Numbered from the stretch's first letter, positions 50,925 through 59,525 are shown. The stretch: DNA of 64,000 bases from Actinomadura oligospora ATCC 43269 (GCF_000518265.1 NZ_JADG01000003.1:434001-498000); one strand, 5' to 3'. The notes: generated by a model not told the origin, from the sequence alone. Numbers and translations are program-made.

Positions 50925-51719
50925 GTGCCTGTTCACGGCTTTCTCGGCCGCGCCCTGGTCGAGCTGGTCCTGATCGGCGGCCTGTGCGGCGCGCTCGGCG
51001 TCCAGGTCGTCCTGCGCCGCCTCGCCTTCGGTGCCGAACTGGTCGGCCACGCCGCCTTCCCCGGCGTCGTCGCGGCCTCGGTCGGCGGCGTCGATCCTCG
51101 GCTCGGCGCGCTCGCGGGCGCGGCCACCGCCACGGCCCTGCCCACCGGACGCCGCCCGGCCCTCACCGGCGTCGCGATCAGCGCGGGACTCGCGCTCGGG
51201 GTCCTGCTCATCTCCGCACGGCCGGGGTTCAGCCGCGACCTGTCGGCGCTGATCGCCGGGTCGCCGCTGACCGTCACGCGGACCGATCTGGAGGTGGCGG
51301 CGGGGGTCGCCGCGACCGTGAGCGTCCTCCTGCTCGCACTGCACAAGGAACTGCTGCTCGGCGCGTTCGATCCGGAGGCGATCGCCGCCCAGGGCTACCC
51401 GCGCGCCGCCCTCGACCTGACGGTGCGGGCGGCGATCGCGCTGACCGTCGTCACCGCGCTCCCGGCCGTCGGCGTCCTCCTTCCACTGGCGCTGCTGGCC
51501 GGACCGGCCGGGGCCGCCGTGCTGTGGATCCGGCGTGTCGGCCCGGCCACGGTCGTCGCCGCCGTGCTGGGCGCGGTCTGTGGAGCGTCCGGACTGTGGG
51601 CCTCGACCCGATGGCACCTTGCGACCGCGGCGACCGTCGCCGTCCTGTCCGGTGGGCTGTTCCTCCTCGCCGCCGCCACCTCCGCCGCGGCGAGACGGCT
51701 CAGCGACCCCAACCGTTGA
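50925..51719 (+). CDS. Third metal ABC transporter permease, orphan
   Basis: A 264-residue ABC-3 family permease starting at a GTG at 50925 with CCAGGAG 7 bp upstream. Family pattern: VVLRRLAFGAELVGHAAFPG early and ALPAVGVLLPLALLAGPAGA late; about seven or eight membrane helices. It follows the broken Fur-type gene, presumably in the same former operon, and lies opposite the complete importer operon. No ATPase or binding protein accompanies it, so it would need to borrow the ATPase from across the gap or is a leftover of a second importer. It ends at a two-way terminator. Confidence 0.88.
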   Translation: MPVHGFLGRALVELVLIGGLCGALGVQVVLRRLAFGAELVGHAAFPGVVAASVGGVDPRLGALAGAATATALPTGRRPALTGVAISAGLALGVLLISARPGFSRDLSALIAGSPLTVTRTDLEVAAGVAATVSVLLLALHKELLLGAFDPEAIAAQGYPRAALDLTVRAAIALTVVTALPAVGVLLPLALLAGPAGAAVLWIRRVGPATVVAAVLGAVCGASGLWASTRWHLATAATVAVLSGGLFLLAAATSAAARRLSDPNR

Positions 51720-51730
51720 AGCGAGCTGGT

Positions 51731-51773
51731 CGGCCGGAGGTCCCCTCGCCGCTGGGCGGGGGACCTCCGGCCG
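51731..51773. terminator. Bidirectional terminator between convergent genes
   Basis: 15-bp perfect stem CGGCCGGAGGTCCCC / GGGGACCTCCGGCCG with a 13-nt loop, between the orphan permease (plus) and the SCO5389-family gene (minus). Confidence 0.85.
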
Positions 51774-51781
51774 GCAGTGTG

Positions 51782-52168
51782 TCAGCAGTCCACGAGCTCG
51801 GGGCTCTGGTTGAGTAGCTGCGCCCGTGGGCTGACGAAGCGCCGGTAGGCGTCACCGTCGCCGGTCGGGAAGACCGCGACGCGGTGGCAGTTCTGGAACG
51901 CCAACCGGACGCCGAAATGGCGTTCGAGCGCTCCCCTCATCGCGTCGCTGGCCAGGGCCCGCAGGAGCTGGCCGCGCGCGTTCTCATTCGGCGGCGGCAC
52001 CTGGTTGTCGGCGAAACCGGACTCGGCATCTTGCGCCTCCTCGACCAGGCCGCTGATCAGCGTCCAGGCGTACGGCAGCGAGTCGCGGACGCAGGCGATG
52101 AACGCGGCGTCGTCGACCTCTCCGACATGCGCCTGCTCCAGCAGTTCCGGGGGGACGGTCAGGGACAT
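51782..52168 (-). CDS. SCO5389-family protein of unknown function
   Basis: A 128-residue cytoplasmic protein. I chose the ATG at 52168 (MSLTVPPELLEQAHVGEVDD) with GGAGGAG about 10 bp upstream; an upstream in-frame ATG at 52201 would add 11 residues and place the ribosome site inside the gene. Conserved blocks are SLPYAWTLISGLV, FADNQVPPPNE, ARGQLLRALASDAMRGALER, HFGVRLAFQNCHRVAVFP and a C-terminal LLNQSPELVDC. The internal His/Cys pair in QNCHR and a cysteine as the final residue could bind metal, but this is not known to me. A Zur-like box 28 bp upstream ties it to the metal regulon. No enzymatic motif is recognised. Confidence 0.75.
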   Translation of the reverse strand: MSLTVPPELLEQAHVGEVDDAAFIACVRDSLPYAWTLISGLVEEAQDAESGFADNQVPPPNENARGQLLRALASDAMRGALERHFGVRLAFQNCHRVAVFPTGDGDAYRRFVSPRAQLLNQSPELVDC

Positions 52169-52195
52169 CGTTCGAACTCCTCCAGCCGACGGTAA

Positions 52196-52210
52196 CGACA
52201 ACTGTTTTCA
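52196..52210. promoter_or_regulatory. Second candidate Zur/Fur-type operator
   Basis: On the minus strand TGAAAACAGTTGTCG matches the box at 50639-50653 in 13 of 15 positions. It lies just upstream of the SCO5389-family gene, where a repressor would block transcription. Confidence 0.6.
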
Positions 52211-52331
52211 TTCTCGCTTCTCGCGGATGGCAAACCACCGAAACATCCGGTTTCACACCGTGTCGGAGGGCTTGGCACGATGAGGCCTGTGACCGGCCGC
52301 CCCCCGGCGTCGAGCTCGACGAAACGCCGCC

Positions 52332-52420
52332 CCCGACCGATCTGTCCGATGACGAGTGGGCGCTGGTCGCTCCGCTGATCCCGGCCCCGAAAGCACGCGG
52401 TCGTCCGAACCCACCTCCGC
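52332..52420 (+). mobile_element. IS5-type transposase N-terminal remnant
   Basis: A plus-strand frame reads PTDLSDDEWALVAPLIPAPK followed by ARGRPNPPPPS. The pattern DLSDxEWxLVxPLIP...RGRP is the start of IS5-family transposases. The similarity stops after about 30 residues; no DDE core or inverted repeats were found. Remnant only. Confidence 0.65.
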
Positions 52421-52648
52421 CATCGCGGCAGAGAGGGGGCATCACACCCGGGCACCAACAGACCCAGGCCTGCCGACGCGGCGGACAGCATCGTGCTCAC
52501 CGCGAAGGCGGTGCTGCACCTGGAGGCGGCGGCGCCACGGCGTGGCCGTGTGCCGTTGGTGTGCCGGAGCGTTGTGAGCGGGGCCCTGCGATACCGCACC
52601 TGCGGAAGCGTGGCAGCGCGGAGGGATCCGGCCTCGCTCACGTGGGGA

Positions 52649-52710
52649 CGGCCAACGAGCTGCGCGAACGCGGTGTGAAGGTCGTGTCCCTGACTGAGAA
52701 CTTCGACGCG
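52649..52710 (+). mobile_element. Serine recombinase (resolvase) fragment
   Basis: ANELRERGVKVVSLTENFDA resembles the segment ELxERGVxxxSLTEGIDT of resolvase/invertase catalytic domains. Only about 20 residues are recognisable, between the IS5 fragment and the pentapeptide gene. The call rests on a short match. Confidence 0.45.
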
Positions 52711-52890
52711 TTCGATTCTCAACATCCGGCCAGAGCGAGGACGGCCCCACAGCGCCAAGATCATTCTCGCCCGATAACTACTGCTCCTGGATTCCCCGGC
52801 CCCGATTGTGGTCGCGGATGGAGCCGACGACCGCGGAGAACGTGGCCAGCATCGGTTGGATGCGACGCGGGGACCGCCTCGCGCGTCGTA

Positions 52891-54084
52891 ATGAGTGTGG
52901 ACGACAATGATCAGCCTGAGGGCTCGCAGGGGACTGAAGGTTCGCCTGGCCCGCACGGGGAGTCCAGGCATGGCGACGGGGGCCCACGGGGCGCGAACGC
53001 GGCGGGCCGCCGGCGGGGGCGACGCCGGTACCGGGTGAAGGTTCCCACGCGGGAAGAACTGGACGCGTTGCCGCCTGAGAAGCGGTTGGAGCTGATCAGT
53101 CAGGCACGGGTGGCGCGCCATCAGGTGTTCACCACTGCTGGGCTGGTGCTGACCGTGCTGCTGACGGCGATTGGCCTCTACATCACGCAGAAGACCTTGG
53201 TCAGTACCCAACAGGGGCAGATCACCGACCGCTACACCAAGGCCGTAGAGCAGTTGGGGTCGGACAAGCGCGAGGTCCGGGCCGCTGCGGTCTACGCCCT
53301 GGAGCGTGTCGCGCGCGACTCGGCGCGCGACCGGGCCGCCATCCGTGACGTGCTGGCGGCCTTCGTCCGCGAACACGACCTACCTCCCACGATCAAGGCG
53401 AGCGAGTGGATCGTCAATCCCGACATCGACGTCGACGCCGCCCTGACCGTCCTGGCCCGCCGACCCGCCGACCCCAAGGACGCTCCTCAGCTCAACCTGC
53501 GTGTCATCCGCGTCCCGGGCATGGTGTTCCCCCCAGGAGCACGTCTGGGGCTGGCGAACCTGGAGCTCGCGGACCTGCATGGCGCGCGCCTGAGCCATGC
53601 GGACCTGATCGGCGCGCACTTGATCGGAGCCTGGCTGTCCAACGCAGACCTGGACGAGGCGAACCTCTTTCACGCAAACGTGAGTGGCGCGAAACTGCGG
53701 GATGCCCGCATGTCCGGTGTGAACCTGGCCCGGGGAATCATGAGCTCAGCTGTGATGGACCACGTTTTCCTGCAAGAGGCGGACCTGCGCGAGGCGGATA
53801 TGTGGCGCACGAGCCTCCGCGGGGCGGACTTGGTCCTGGCGGACCTGCGGAAGGCGAACCTGAGGGAAGTGGACCTGCGGGAGGCACGTCTGGGGGAGGC
53901 GAACCTTGAGGGTGTGGATCTGCGGGAGGCACGTCTGGAGAAAGCGAGCCTTTTGGGTGTGCACCTGCAAGGCGCTGACCTTCGGGGCGCTGACCTTCGG
54001 GGCGCTGACCTGAGAGGTATGAAAGGCGTCACTGCGGAGGTGGTGCGCCGAACGGCCCGGACGGATGCCTCCACGCTCTTCTGA
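52891..54084 (+). CDS. Membrane-anchored pentapeptide-repeat protein
   Basis: A 397-residue protein. I chose the ATG at 52891 because upstream frame content is recombinase debris and the known family starts with a variable basic region. Residues 1-55 are hydrophilic and Arg/Gly-rich; one membrane helix follows (VFTTAGLVLTVLLTAIGLYI, near residues 86-105). A conserved cytoplasmic stretch comes next (GQITDRYTKAVEQLGSDKRE, VYALERVARDSARDR, VLAAFVREHDL), and then from about residue 215 a long right-handed helix of A(D/N)Lxx repeats, ending in ADLRGADLRGADLRGMKGVT. This KAVEQLGS...ALERIARDS family is widespread in actinobacteria with unknown function. It stands alone, with a weak ribosome site. 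No link to neighbouring genes is evident. Confidence 0.9.
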   Translation: MSVDDNDQPEGSQGTEGSPGPHGESRHGDGGPRGANAAGRRRGRRRYRVKVPTREELDALPPEKRLELISQARVARHQVFTTAGLVLTVLLTAIGLYITQKTLVSTQQGQITDRYTKAVEQLGSDKREVRAAAVYALERVARDSARDRAAIRDVLAAFVREHDLPPTIKASEWIVNPDIDVDAALTVLARRPADPKDAPQLNLRVIRVPGMVFPPGARLGLANLELADLHGARLSHADLIGAHLIGAWLSNADLDEANLFHANVSGAKLRDARMSGVNLARGIMSSAVMDHVFLQEADLREADMWRTSLRGADLVLADLRKANLREVDLREARLGEANLEGVDLREARLEKASLLGVHLQGADLRGADLRGADLRGMKGVTAEVVRRTARTDASTLF

Positions 54085-54267
54085 TCGAGATAGCGCACAC
54101 CCGTGCGGGGCAGCGGCGTGTCCACGCGGACGAACGTGGTCATGGCAAGGGTGTGTCGAGAATGACCACCCGTTGGCCCCGACGCTCAACGTACCGGCCC
54201 GGGCCAGCGTGTGCTCACGCGCCCGAACTCGCGGGCACGGGCCCAGGGCTGCCGGACCTGCCGGACG

Positions 54268-54490
54268 GTCCTATGGGCGCGGTGTGGCGCGTCGGGCCAC
54301 GTGGGGTGGTGCGGGTCGCAAATCCGGTGCGGTCGTTGGATGGCTCCCCGGCGGGCCATCGAGCGACCGTGGCAACCCAGCGTGTGCCGCCACCCTTCGG
54401 TGGAGTTTGAGTCGGTGGGGGATCAGGCCCGTTACCCCAACCCCGATCCCCCTACCCGCCGCCGTCCTGCCGTTCCCGACGACGTGACCC
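54268..54490 (+). repeat. Dispersed intergenic repeat, copy 3
   Basis: Contains GAGCGACCGTGGCAACCCAG, TGTGCCGCCACCC and GAGTCGGTGGGGGATCAGGC, ending in GCCGTCCTGCCGTTCCCGAC. This aligns with the copy at 30404-30520 along most of its length, while the left flank aligns with 46339-46411. It is the longest copy seen. Confidence 0.65.
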
Positions 54491-55128
54491 CAGCATCATG
54501 TGCGGGCGGTTCGTATCGCCGGGGTGTCACCACCGCCTACGCAGGGCCCCGTAGGTGCGTGACCGGCGATCTCAACGACCGCGCCTCCTCGATCGTCGTG
54601 ACCGGACCGGCCAAGAAGAGCGCGGGAGAATCTGGCGGCCAGCTTGCGAACCGGCGTTGGAACGCGGCGATAGCGGGGGTTGTTGATTCGAGAGTCGGGG
54701 CGGCACCCTGGGAGCTCAGGCACGGGTGTGACGAACAAGACCAACACGGCCTCGGTGGCCGGGTCCGGGCCGGGCACACAAGCACAAACCGGCAGGAGAA
54801 CGTCGGCGTGGCCTCACCTCTGGTGATCACGGCGTTGGTGTTTTGGATCTTTGCCGTCCCGGATGCCCAATCGCTGGCTGGAGCGGTCTTCTGAGCGAGT
54901 GGTGGGGATCGGGTGACCGTCTCGGGTCACCCAGCGTGAACAGCACACCGTCCAACCCGCACGATCGAGGCCGAGGCGGCCGCGTCGGACCTCAGGCTCG
55001 ACGCATGGGTGCCGATGACCGTCTGGTTCCGTTCCGACACCACCGACACCTCGACTGGTACAGCTCAGACACGGGCCGGGGAGCGGCGTGCCCTTGGGCG
55101 CTGGTAGCACGGCCCCCGTGCCCGGGGC
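54490..55128. other. Gap without a convincing gene
   Basis: A short plus-strand frame ending PLVITALVFWIFAVPDAQ at about 54893 looks like the end of a membrane protein but has no body. No RNA gene, terminator or further repeat copy is evident. Confidence 0.35.
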
Positions 55129-55983
55129 TTACGACATGGCGGCCGCTATCTGAAGATCGGTGGTCAGCTTTCTTCGGAGGGCTGAGGGGGATTCGCCGAG
55201 GTGGTGGCGGAGGGTTCGGGTGAGGTGGGCGTGGTCGGCGAATCCGTGTTCGGCGGCGAGTTCGGCGAGGTGGGCGCCGCGGCCTTGGGCGAGGTCTTCC
55301 AGTACCGCGCGCACCCGCAGGTCGTTGCGGTAGGCGGTGATCGTGCGGCCGGTGACGCTGCGGAAGACCCTGCTCAGGTGCTTGGGTGAGGAGCCGACCA
55401 GATCGGCGAGCTCCTCCAGGCCGGTCGACAGGTGGCCGGAGTTGAGCGCTTCCTGGACCCTCGACGCGAGGCGGCGGTGCTGTGAGCGCGTCGCCGCCGA
55501 TCCCTTGGCGTCGCCGCTTCCCACGGGCGGCTGGGCCAGCAGGACGTCCAGCAGCATGTGGACGCGTTCTTCGATCTCCAGCCGGTCCCCACCCGCTCGG
55601 CATGCGCCGAGCAGTTCCCGGTGCCGCAGGCCGACGGCGGCGCTCACCGGGAACGCCCAGTCGCAGTCGCGTCTGCGGGCCAGGACGCCCGCGTGGTCGT
55701 CGAAGGCGTCCGGTGTGAAGGTGATCGCGGTGAAGACGTAGTTGTTGCCCAGCGGCGAGGCGAAGCGTTCCTGGGTTCCGGCGAGGTTGACGTAGCCGGT
55801 GGCGGGATCCAGGAATGACTGCCGCCCGATGGCCTCGCGCAGGAAGCCGCCCCGGTGGAACAGGATGATCCCGTCGATCTCGTCGATGGCGGGCTCGTCC
55901 CAACCCGACGGCTCATCGCCGCGGTTGACGACCTGGTCGAGTTTCAGGCCGCTGGAGGATGCCGGAAGCAGACATCTGATCAT
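55129..55983 (-). CDS. AraC-family transcriptional regulator
   Basis: About 284 residues from the ATG at 55983 (MIRCLLPASSSGLKLDQVVN); a GTG at 56037 would add 18 residues and neither has a clear ribosome site. The N-terminal half is an effector domain (IDGIILFHRGGFLREAI, GYVNLAGTQERFASPLGNNY) of the type that reads small ligands. The C-terminal 100 residues are two AraC helix-turn-helices: LEELADLVGSSPKHLSRVFR with SVTGRTITAYRNDLRVRAVL, then LAELAAEHGFADHAHLTRTL and HHLGESPSALRR. The ligand and targets are unknown. No divergent partner gene adjoins it; the nearest gene is the secreted protein downstream on the same strand. Confidence 0.9.
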   Translation of the reverse strand: MIRCLLPASSSGLKLDQVVNRGDEPSGWDEPAIDEIDGIILFHRGGFLREAIGRQSFLDPATGYVNLAGTQERFASPLGNNYVFTAITFTPDAFDDHAGVLARRRDCDWAFPVSAAVGLRHRELLGACRAGGDRLEIEERVHMLLDVLLAQPPVGSGDAKGSAATRSQHRRLASRVQEALNSGHLSTGLEELADLVGSSPKHLSRVFRSVTGRTITAYRNDLRVRAVLEDLAQGRGAHLAELAAEHGFADHAHLTRTLRHHLGESPSALRRKLTTDLQIAAAMS

Positions 55984-56172
55984 GGTGGCCACTATCGCCC
56001 GGCCCCGCCTCCGCAGGGAAGGCGCGAGCGCGAGCACGATGGGGGCTGACGACGACCTCGCCGGGCGGACGGATGTTGGTGGACACCTTGATCCGACGCC
56101 CGGTGAGGCCCCCTTGTCGCCCCGCCACCCCGCAACCTCATACCGGGTTATGCGCAGAACCCCGGAAGCGTG

Positions 56173-56736
56173 CTAGTTGCGGACTTCCTTGTACTCCACG
56201 TACTTGGAGTAGGGGGCGGTCAGCACGAAGCTCTTGTACTTGCCCGTCGCGCAGTTGCTCCAGGTGTAGTGGAGGTTCCCGTACGACTTGAGCTTGCGGA
56301 ACCCGCGCGACACCACCAGGGTCCTGTGCGGCTTGACCGGAACGGTGTCGCTGACCGACCTGGTGATGCTGCTCTGCTTCTCCAGGCCGCCGCCGACCTT
56401 GATGTTCACCTCGGAGAACACCCACGCCTTGAAGGTCACCGAGCCCTCGACGTTGACGTTCCACTTGGTCTGCGCCTGCTTGGTGAGGCTGTAGGTGCGC
56501 TGCACGGTCCGGGACGTGCGGTTGATGAGCTCGTCCCGCTCGCCGGTCGACTGCTTGTACTTGACCTTCCGCTGGACCTTGACCGACCAGCCGGGGTCGC
56601 AGTGCGGGCCCGCCGCCTGGACGGTGCCGCCCGCCTCGCCGGGCACGGTGCCGGCGGACGCCGGGACGGCCGCGGTGAGGGCCGTCCCCACGCCCAGGGC
56701 GGCGGTGAGGACCGTTCTCGACAGGGTCGCTCGCAT
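56173..56736 (-). CDS. Secreted beta-rich protein of unknown function
   Basis: A 187-residue protein with a clear signal peptide (MRATLSRTVLTAALGVGTAL, cleavage probably after VPASA) and AGGGAG 5 bp before the ATG. Two cysteines in the mature part (PHCDPGW and SNCATGK) could form a disulfide. The body alternates hydrophobic and Ser/Thr/Lys residues: SRTVQRTYSLTKQAQTKWNV, VEGSVTFKAWVFSEVNIKVG and ITRSVSDTVPVKPHRTLVV. That pattern of long amphipathic strands is shared by aerolysin/MTX2-like pore formers. The resemblance is pattern-level only, and it could equally be a small beta-sandwich cell-wall protein. It is monocistronic. Confidence 0.75.
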   Translation of the reverse strand: MRATLSRTVLTAALGVGTALTAAVPASAGTVPGEAGGTVQAAGPHCDPGWSVKVQRKVKYKQSTGERDELINRTSRTVQRTYSLTKQAQTKWNVNVEGSVTFKAWVFSEVNIKVGGGLEKQSSITRSVSDTVPVKPHRTLVVSRGFRKLKSYGNLHYTWSNCATGKYKSFVLTAPYSKYVEYKEVRN

Positions 56737-56874
56737 TGTTCTCCCTACCTCGGTGCGCGACCGGGTGCCGATCGCGTCCGGTTCAGGATGTCGGCGGGGC
56801 GTCGTCGGCGGCTTGAACTTTCGTGCTCAGTCCGATGCGCAGCGCGAACGGCCGGCAGGCGGCGGTGGGGCGGG

Positions 56875-57870
56875 TCAGTCCTGTAGCAGGGCGTCGCGGA
56901 CGGGGATCCAGGCCAGGGCGGAGCGGATGCCGTCCTCCAGGGACAGTCTCGGGGTCCAGCCCAGGAGTTCGGCGGCGCGGTCGCTCTTGGTGTAGCCGCC
57001 CGCGACGTCACCAGGGCGGGGGTCGGTGTCGACGGTTTCCAGGGGTGTGTCGGCGACGCGGTTGAACGCCGCGCACAGCTCCCGGACGGTGGTGCCGGAG
57101 CCGCTGCCCAGGTTGATCGCGATCGAGCGGGTGGGGTTCCTGAGGATGGAGTCGAACCGTTCGATCGCCGCGACGTGGGCTGCGGCGAGGTCCCAGACGT
57201 GGACGTAGTCCCGGATGCCCGAGCCGTCGCGCGTGGGGTAGTTCGTCCCGGTGATCGGGAACGGACGGCCCTCCTGGTGTGCCTGGAGGATCATGCCCAG
57301 GGAGTGGCTGGGCCGCCTGAGCTGGAGGCCGGTGCGCATCTTCGGGTCGGCGCCGATGGGGTTGAAGTAGCGCAGTGACAGGACGCGCGGTCCGGTCACG
57401 GCGAGGTCGGCGAACATCTCCTCGCACACGGCCTTGGTGCGGGCGTAGGGGCTCTGCGGCGCCAGTGGCGAGTCCTCGTTGACGGGGGAGCCGTCCTGGG
57501 CCTGGTAGATGGAGGCCGAGCTGCTGAAGATGACGCGGTCGCAGCCGTTGCGGTGCAGGTGGCTGACGAAGGCCAGGCTCTTGGCCACGTTGGCCTCGTA
57601 GTAGCCGACGGGGTTCGTGACGGACTCGGATACCACGATCAGCGCGGCGCAGTGCACCACGGTGGAGATCTCGGGGTGTTCGGAGAAGATCCGGTCGATC
57701 AGGGGGCCGTCGGCGATGTCGCCCTCGTAGAAGGTGCGGCCCTTGGTGAACTCCCGGCGGCCCCGGACGAGGTTGTCGAGGATCACGGGTGTGATGCCCG
57801 CCTCCAGGCAGGCTGAGGCGACCGTGCTGCCGATGTAACCGGCTCCACCCGCGATAAGGACCTTCACCAT
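56875..57870 (-). CDS. galE: UDP-glucose 4-epimerase
   Basis: A 331-residue extended short-chain dehydrogenase that interconverts UDP-glucose and UDP-galactose with bound NAD. NAD motif GGAGYIG at residue 8. The active site has Ser in SSSASIYQ with YARTK (Tyr and Lys) about 25 residues later. Substrate region: RYFNPIGADP, RDYVHVWDLAAAHVAAI, NLGSGSGTTVREL. The length is usual for the family. It lies 91 bp downstream of the stand-alone adenylation gene on the same strand, perhaps with its own promoter in that gap. It could supply sugar nucleotides for cell-wall or glycosylation use; no glycosyltransferase is nearby. Related epimerases acting on other UDP-sugars cannot be excluded. Confidence 0.9.
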   Translation of the reverse strand: MVKVLIAGGAGYIGSTVASACLEAGITPVILDNLVRGRREFTKGRTFYEGDIADGPLIDRIFSEHPEISTVVHCAALIVVSESVTNPVGYYEANVAKSLAFVSHLHRNGCDRVIFSSSASIYQAQDGSPVNEDSPLAPQSPYARTKAVCEEMFADLAVTGPRVLSLRYFNPIGADPKMRTGLQLRRPSHSLGMILQAHQEGRPFPITGTNYPTRDGSGIRDYVHVWDLAAAHVAAIERFDSILRNPTRSIAINLGSGSGTTVRELCAAFNRVADTPLETVDTDPRPGDVAGGYTKSDRAAELLGWTPRLSLEDGIRSALAWIPVRDALLQD

Positions 57871-57961
57871 GGCTTTCCCCCGGCCTTGTTCGAATCCCAG
57901 TTGGCGATCGACAGCAAGGCTAGCGGGCGACCAGGCAGGGAAGAACGAGGACCCAAGGCGG

Positions 57962-59413
57962 TCAGGAGTCGTGGACGACGACGGCGCAGTCGCCCACCGC
58001 CGGGTGGGCGCGGAGGGCGGCTTCGATCTCGCCCGGTTCGATGCGGACGCCTGAGATTTTCACCTGACGGTCGACGCGGCCGAGGTACTGGAGCGGACCG
58101 TCCGGGCCGAGGCGTCGCACCGCGTCGCCCGTCCGGTAGAGCCGTGAGCCGGCGGGGGAGAACGGGTCGCGGAAGAACGCCTCGCGAGTGCGGTCATGGC
58201 GGCCGAGGTAGCCGCGTCCGACGCAGGTCCCGCCGACGAACAGTTCGCCGACCTCGCCTGGCTCGGCCGCCCGCCAGCCACCGTCCCCAGCGACCAGGAC
58301 GTACAGGGACGTGTTGGCCACCGGCGTGCCGATCGGGAGGTGGCGCAGCGCGAGGTCGCCGTGCGTGACGACGTGGTGGGTCACGTCGTCGGAGCACTCG
58401 GTCGGTCCGTAGGCGTTCAGGAGGGTGACGCCGGGCAGCTCGTCCAGACAGCGGCGGGCGAGGGCGATCGGAAGCTCCTCGCCGGTCGCGAGCAGGTGCC
58501 GCAGCGTGGGCGAGGACGGCTCCGGCGCGTCCAGCATCAGCCGCAGCATCGTCGGGACGAGTTCGAGGATCGTGACGCCCTCGCGCCGGACGAGTCCCGC
58601 GAGCGCGACGGCGTCCCGCGCCGTGTCATCGTCCACGACCAGCACCGATCCGCCCGTCAGCAGCGGCGCGAGCAGCTGCCACACCGAGATGTCGAAGCCG
58701 AGCGGGCCGGTCTGGGCGAGGACGTCGTCCGGGCCCATGTCCAGGTCGCGGACCTTGCTGAACAGGTGGTTCAGCATCCCGCGCGCCTCGACCACCGCGC
58801 CCTTCGGCGCGCCCGTCGAGCCTGAGGTGAACAGCACGTAGCGCGGGGCCGAGGGATCGGCTGGCGCGGCTCCGGACCATCCAGGACGATCCGCGTCGGC
58901 AGCGCGCAGCAGCGGCACCTCGGCGAGCGTCGAGCCTTCCACGATGGCGGGGGAGGAGGCCGGGGAGTCGTCCACGGTCAGCAGCGCGACGGCGTGCGTC
59001 TGTTCCAGCACGTCCGCGACGCGCCGCGCAGGCCAGGACGGGTCGCACGGCAGGTAGACGGCCCCGAGCAGCTCGATCGCGAGGAACGCCGCGACGACGG
59101 CCGCGTTCCGTGCGCCGCCGACCATGACGACCGTGCCCGGTCCGGCCCCGGCGTCCGCGAGCAGGGCGGCGACGCGGCGGGCCTCGGCGGCGAGGTCGGC
59201 GTAGGTCAGGGTCCGGTCGCGGTCGCGCACGGCGACCCGGCCGGGGTCCGCCGCGTCCTCGACCCACGCGAACACCGGACGGTCGAGCCGGACCGGCTCC
59301 TCACGCGCCATCCGCAGCAACCGGGCACGCCGGAGTTCCGCCTCGGAAATGTCCAGTGCGTCGAGCTGGCCGACGCCGAGCAACTGACTCTCGATTCCCG
59401 CGCCTTGGACCAC
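57962..59413 (-). CDS. Stand-alone amino-acid adenylation protein lacking the A9-A10 end
   Basis: A 483-residue adenylation enzyme with a GTG start at 59413 and no carrier or condensation domain. Motifs: LFTSGSTGAPKG (A3), GFDISVWQLL (A4), LLNAYGPTECSDDVTHH (A5), GELFVGG (A6), LYRTGD (A7) and [20 protein letters not shown] (A8). The protein stops at CAVVVHDS, about 40-60 residues before the A10 motif with the catalytic lysine would appear. No A10-like sequence follows in any frame before galE. Pocket residues read DIWELTADD plus the missing lysine; I do not recognise the substrate. Trans-acting A proteins load carrier domains of modules without a functional A domain, and the NRPS in this window has one. 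Without its own lysine it would be slow or would need a partner subdomain. Truncation by mutation is the alternative. Confidence 0.88.
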   Translation of the reverse strand: MVQGAGIESQLLGVGQLDALDISEAELRRARLLRMAREEPVRLDRPVFAWVEDAADPGRVAVRDRDRTLTYADLAAEARRVAALLADAGAGPGTVVMVGGARNAAVVAAFLAIELLGAVYLPCDPSWPARRVADVLEQTHAVALLTVDDSPASSPAIVEGSTLAEVPLLRAADADRPGWSGAAPADPSAPRYVLFTSGSTGAPKGAVVEARGMLNHLFSKVRDLDMGPDDVLAQTGPLGFDISVWQLLAPLLTGGSVLVVDDDTARDAVALAGLVRREGVTILELVPTMLRLMLDAPEPSSPTLRHLLATGEELPIALARRCLDELPGVTLLNAYGPTECSDDVTHHVVTHGDLALRHLPIGTPVANTSLYVLVAGDGGWRAAEPGEVGELFVGGTCVGRGYLGRHDRTREAFFRDPFSPAGSRLYRTGDAVRRLGPDGPLQYLGRVDRQVKISGVRIEPGEIEAALRAHPAVGDCAVVVHDS

Positions 59414-59525
59414 GGTCCGGACGCTAGCCGCTCATTCGAACGGCGAACAGGGAAGGGCACACGCCGCCATTCCCGCCCCATCGGCACTCCATCCGACCGC
59501 CATTCACCCGCGCATCGGTGGCGCG

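Noticed and set aside
52159..53376. 405-residue minus-strand frame across the recombinase debris
   Set aside because: It is antisense to the pentapeptide gene start and composed of out-of-frame sequence without recognisable motifs.
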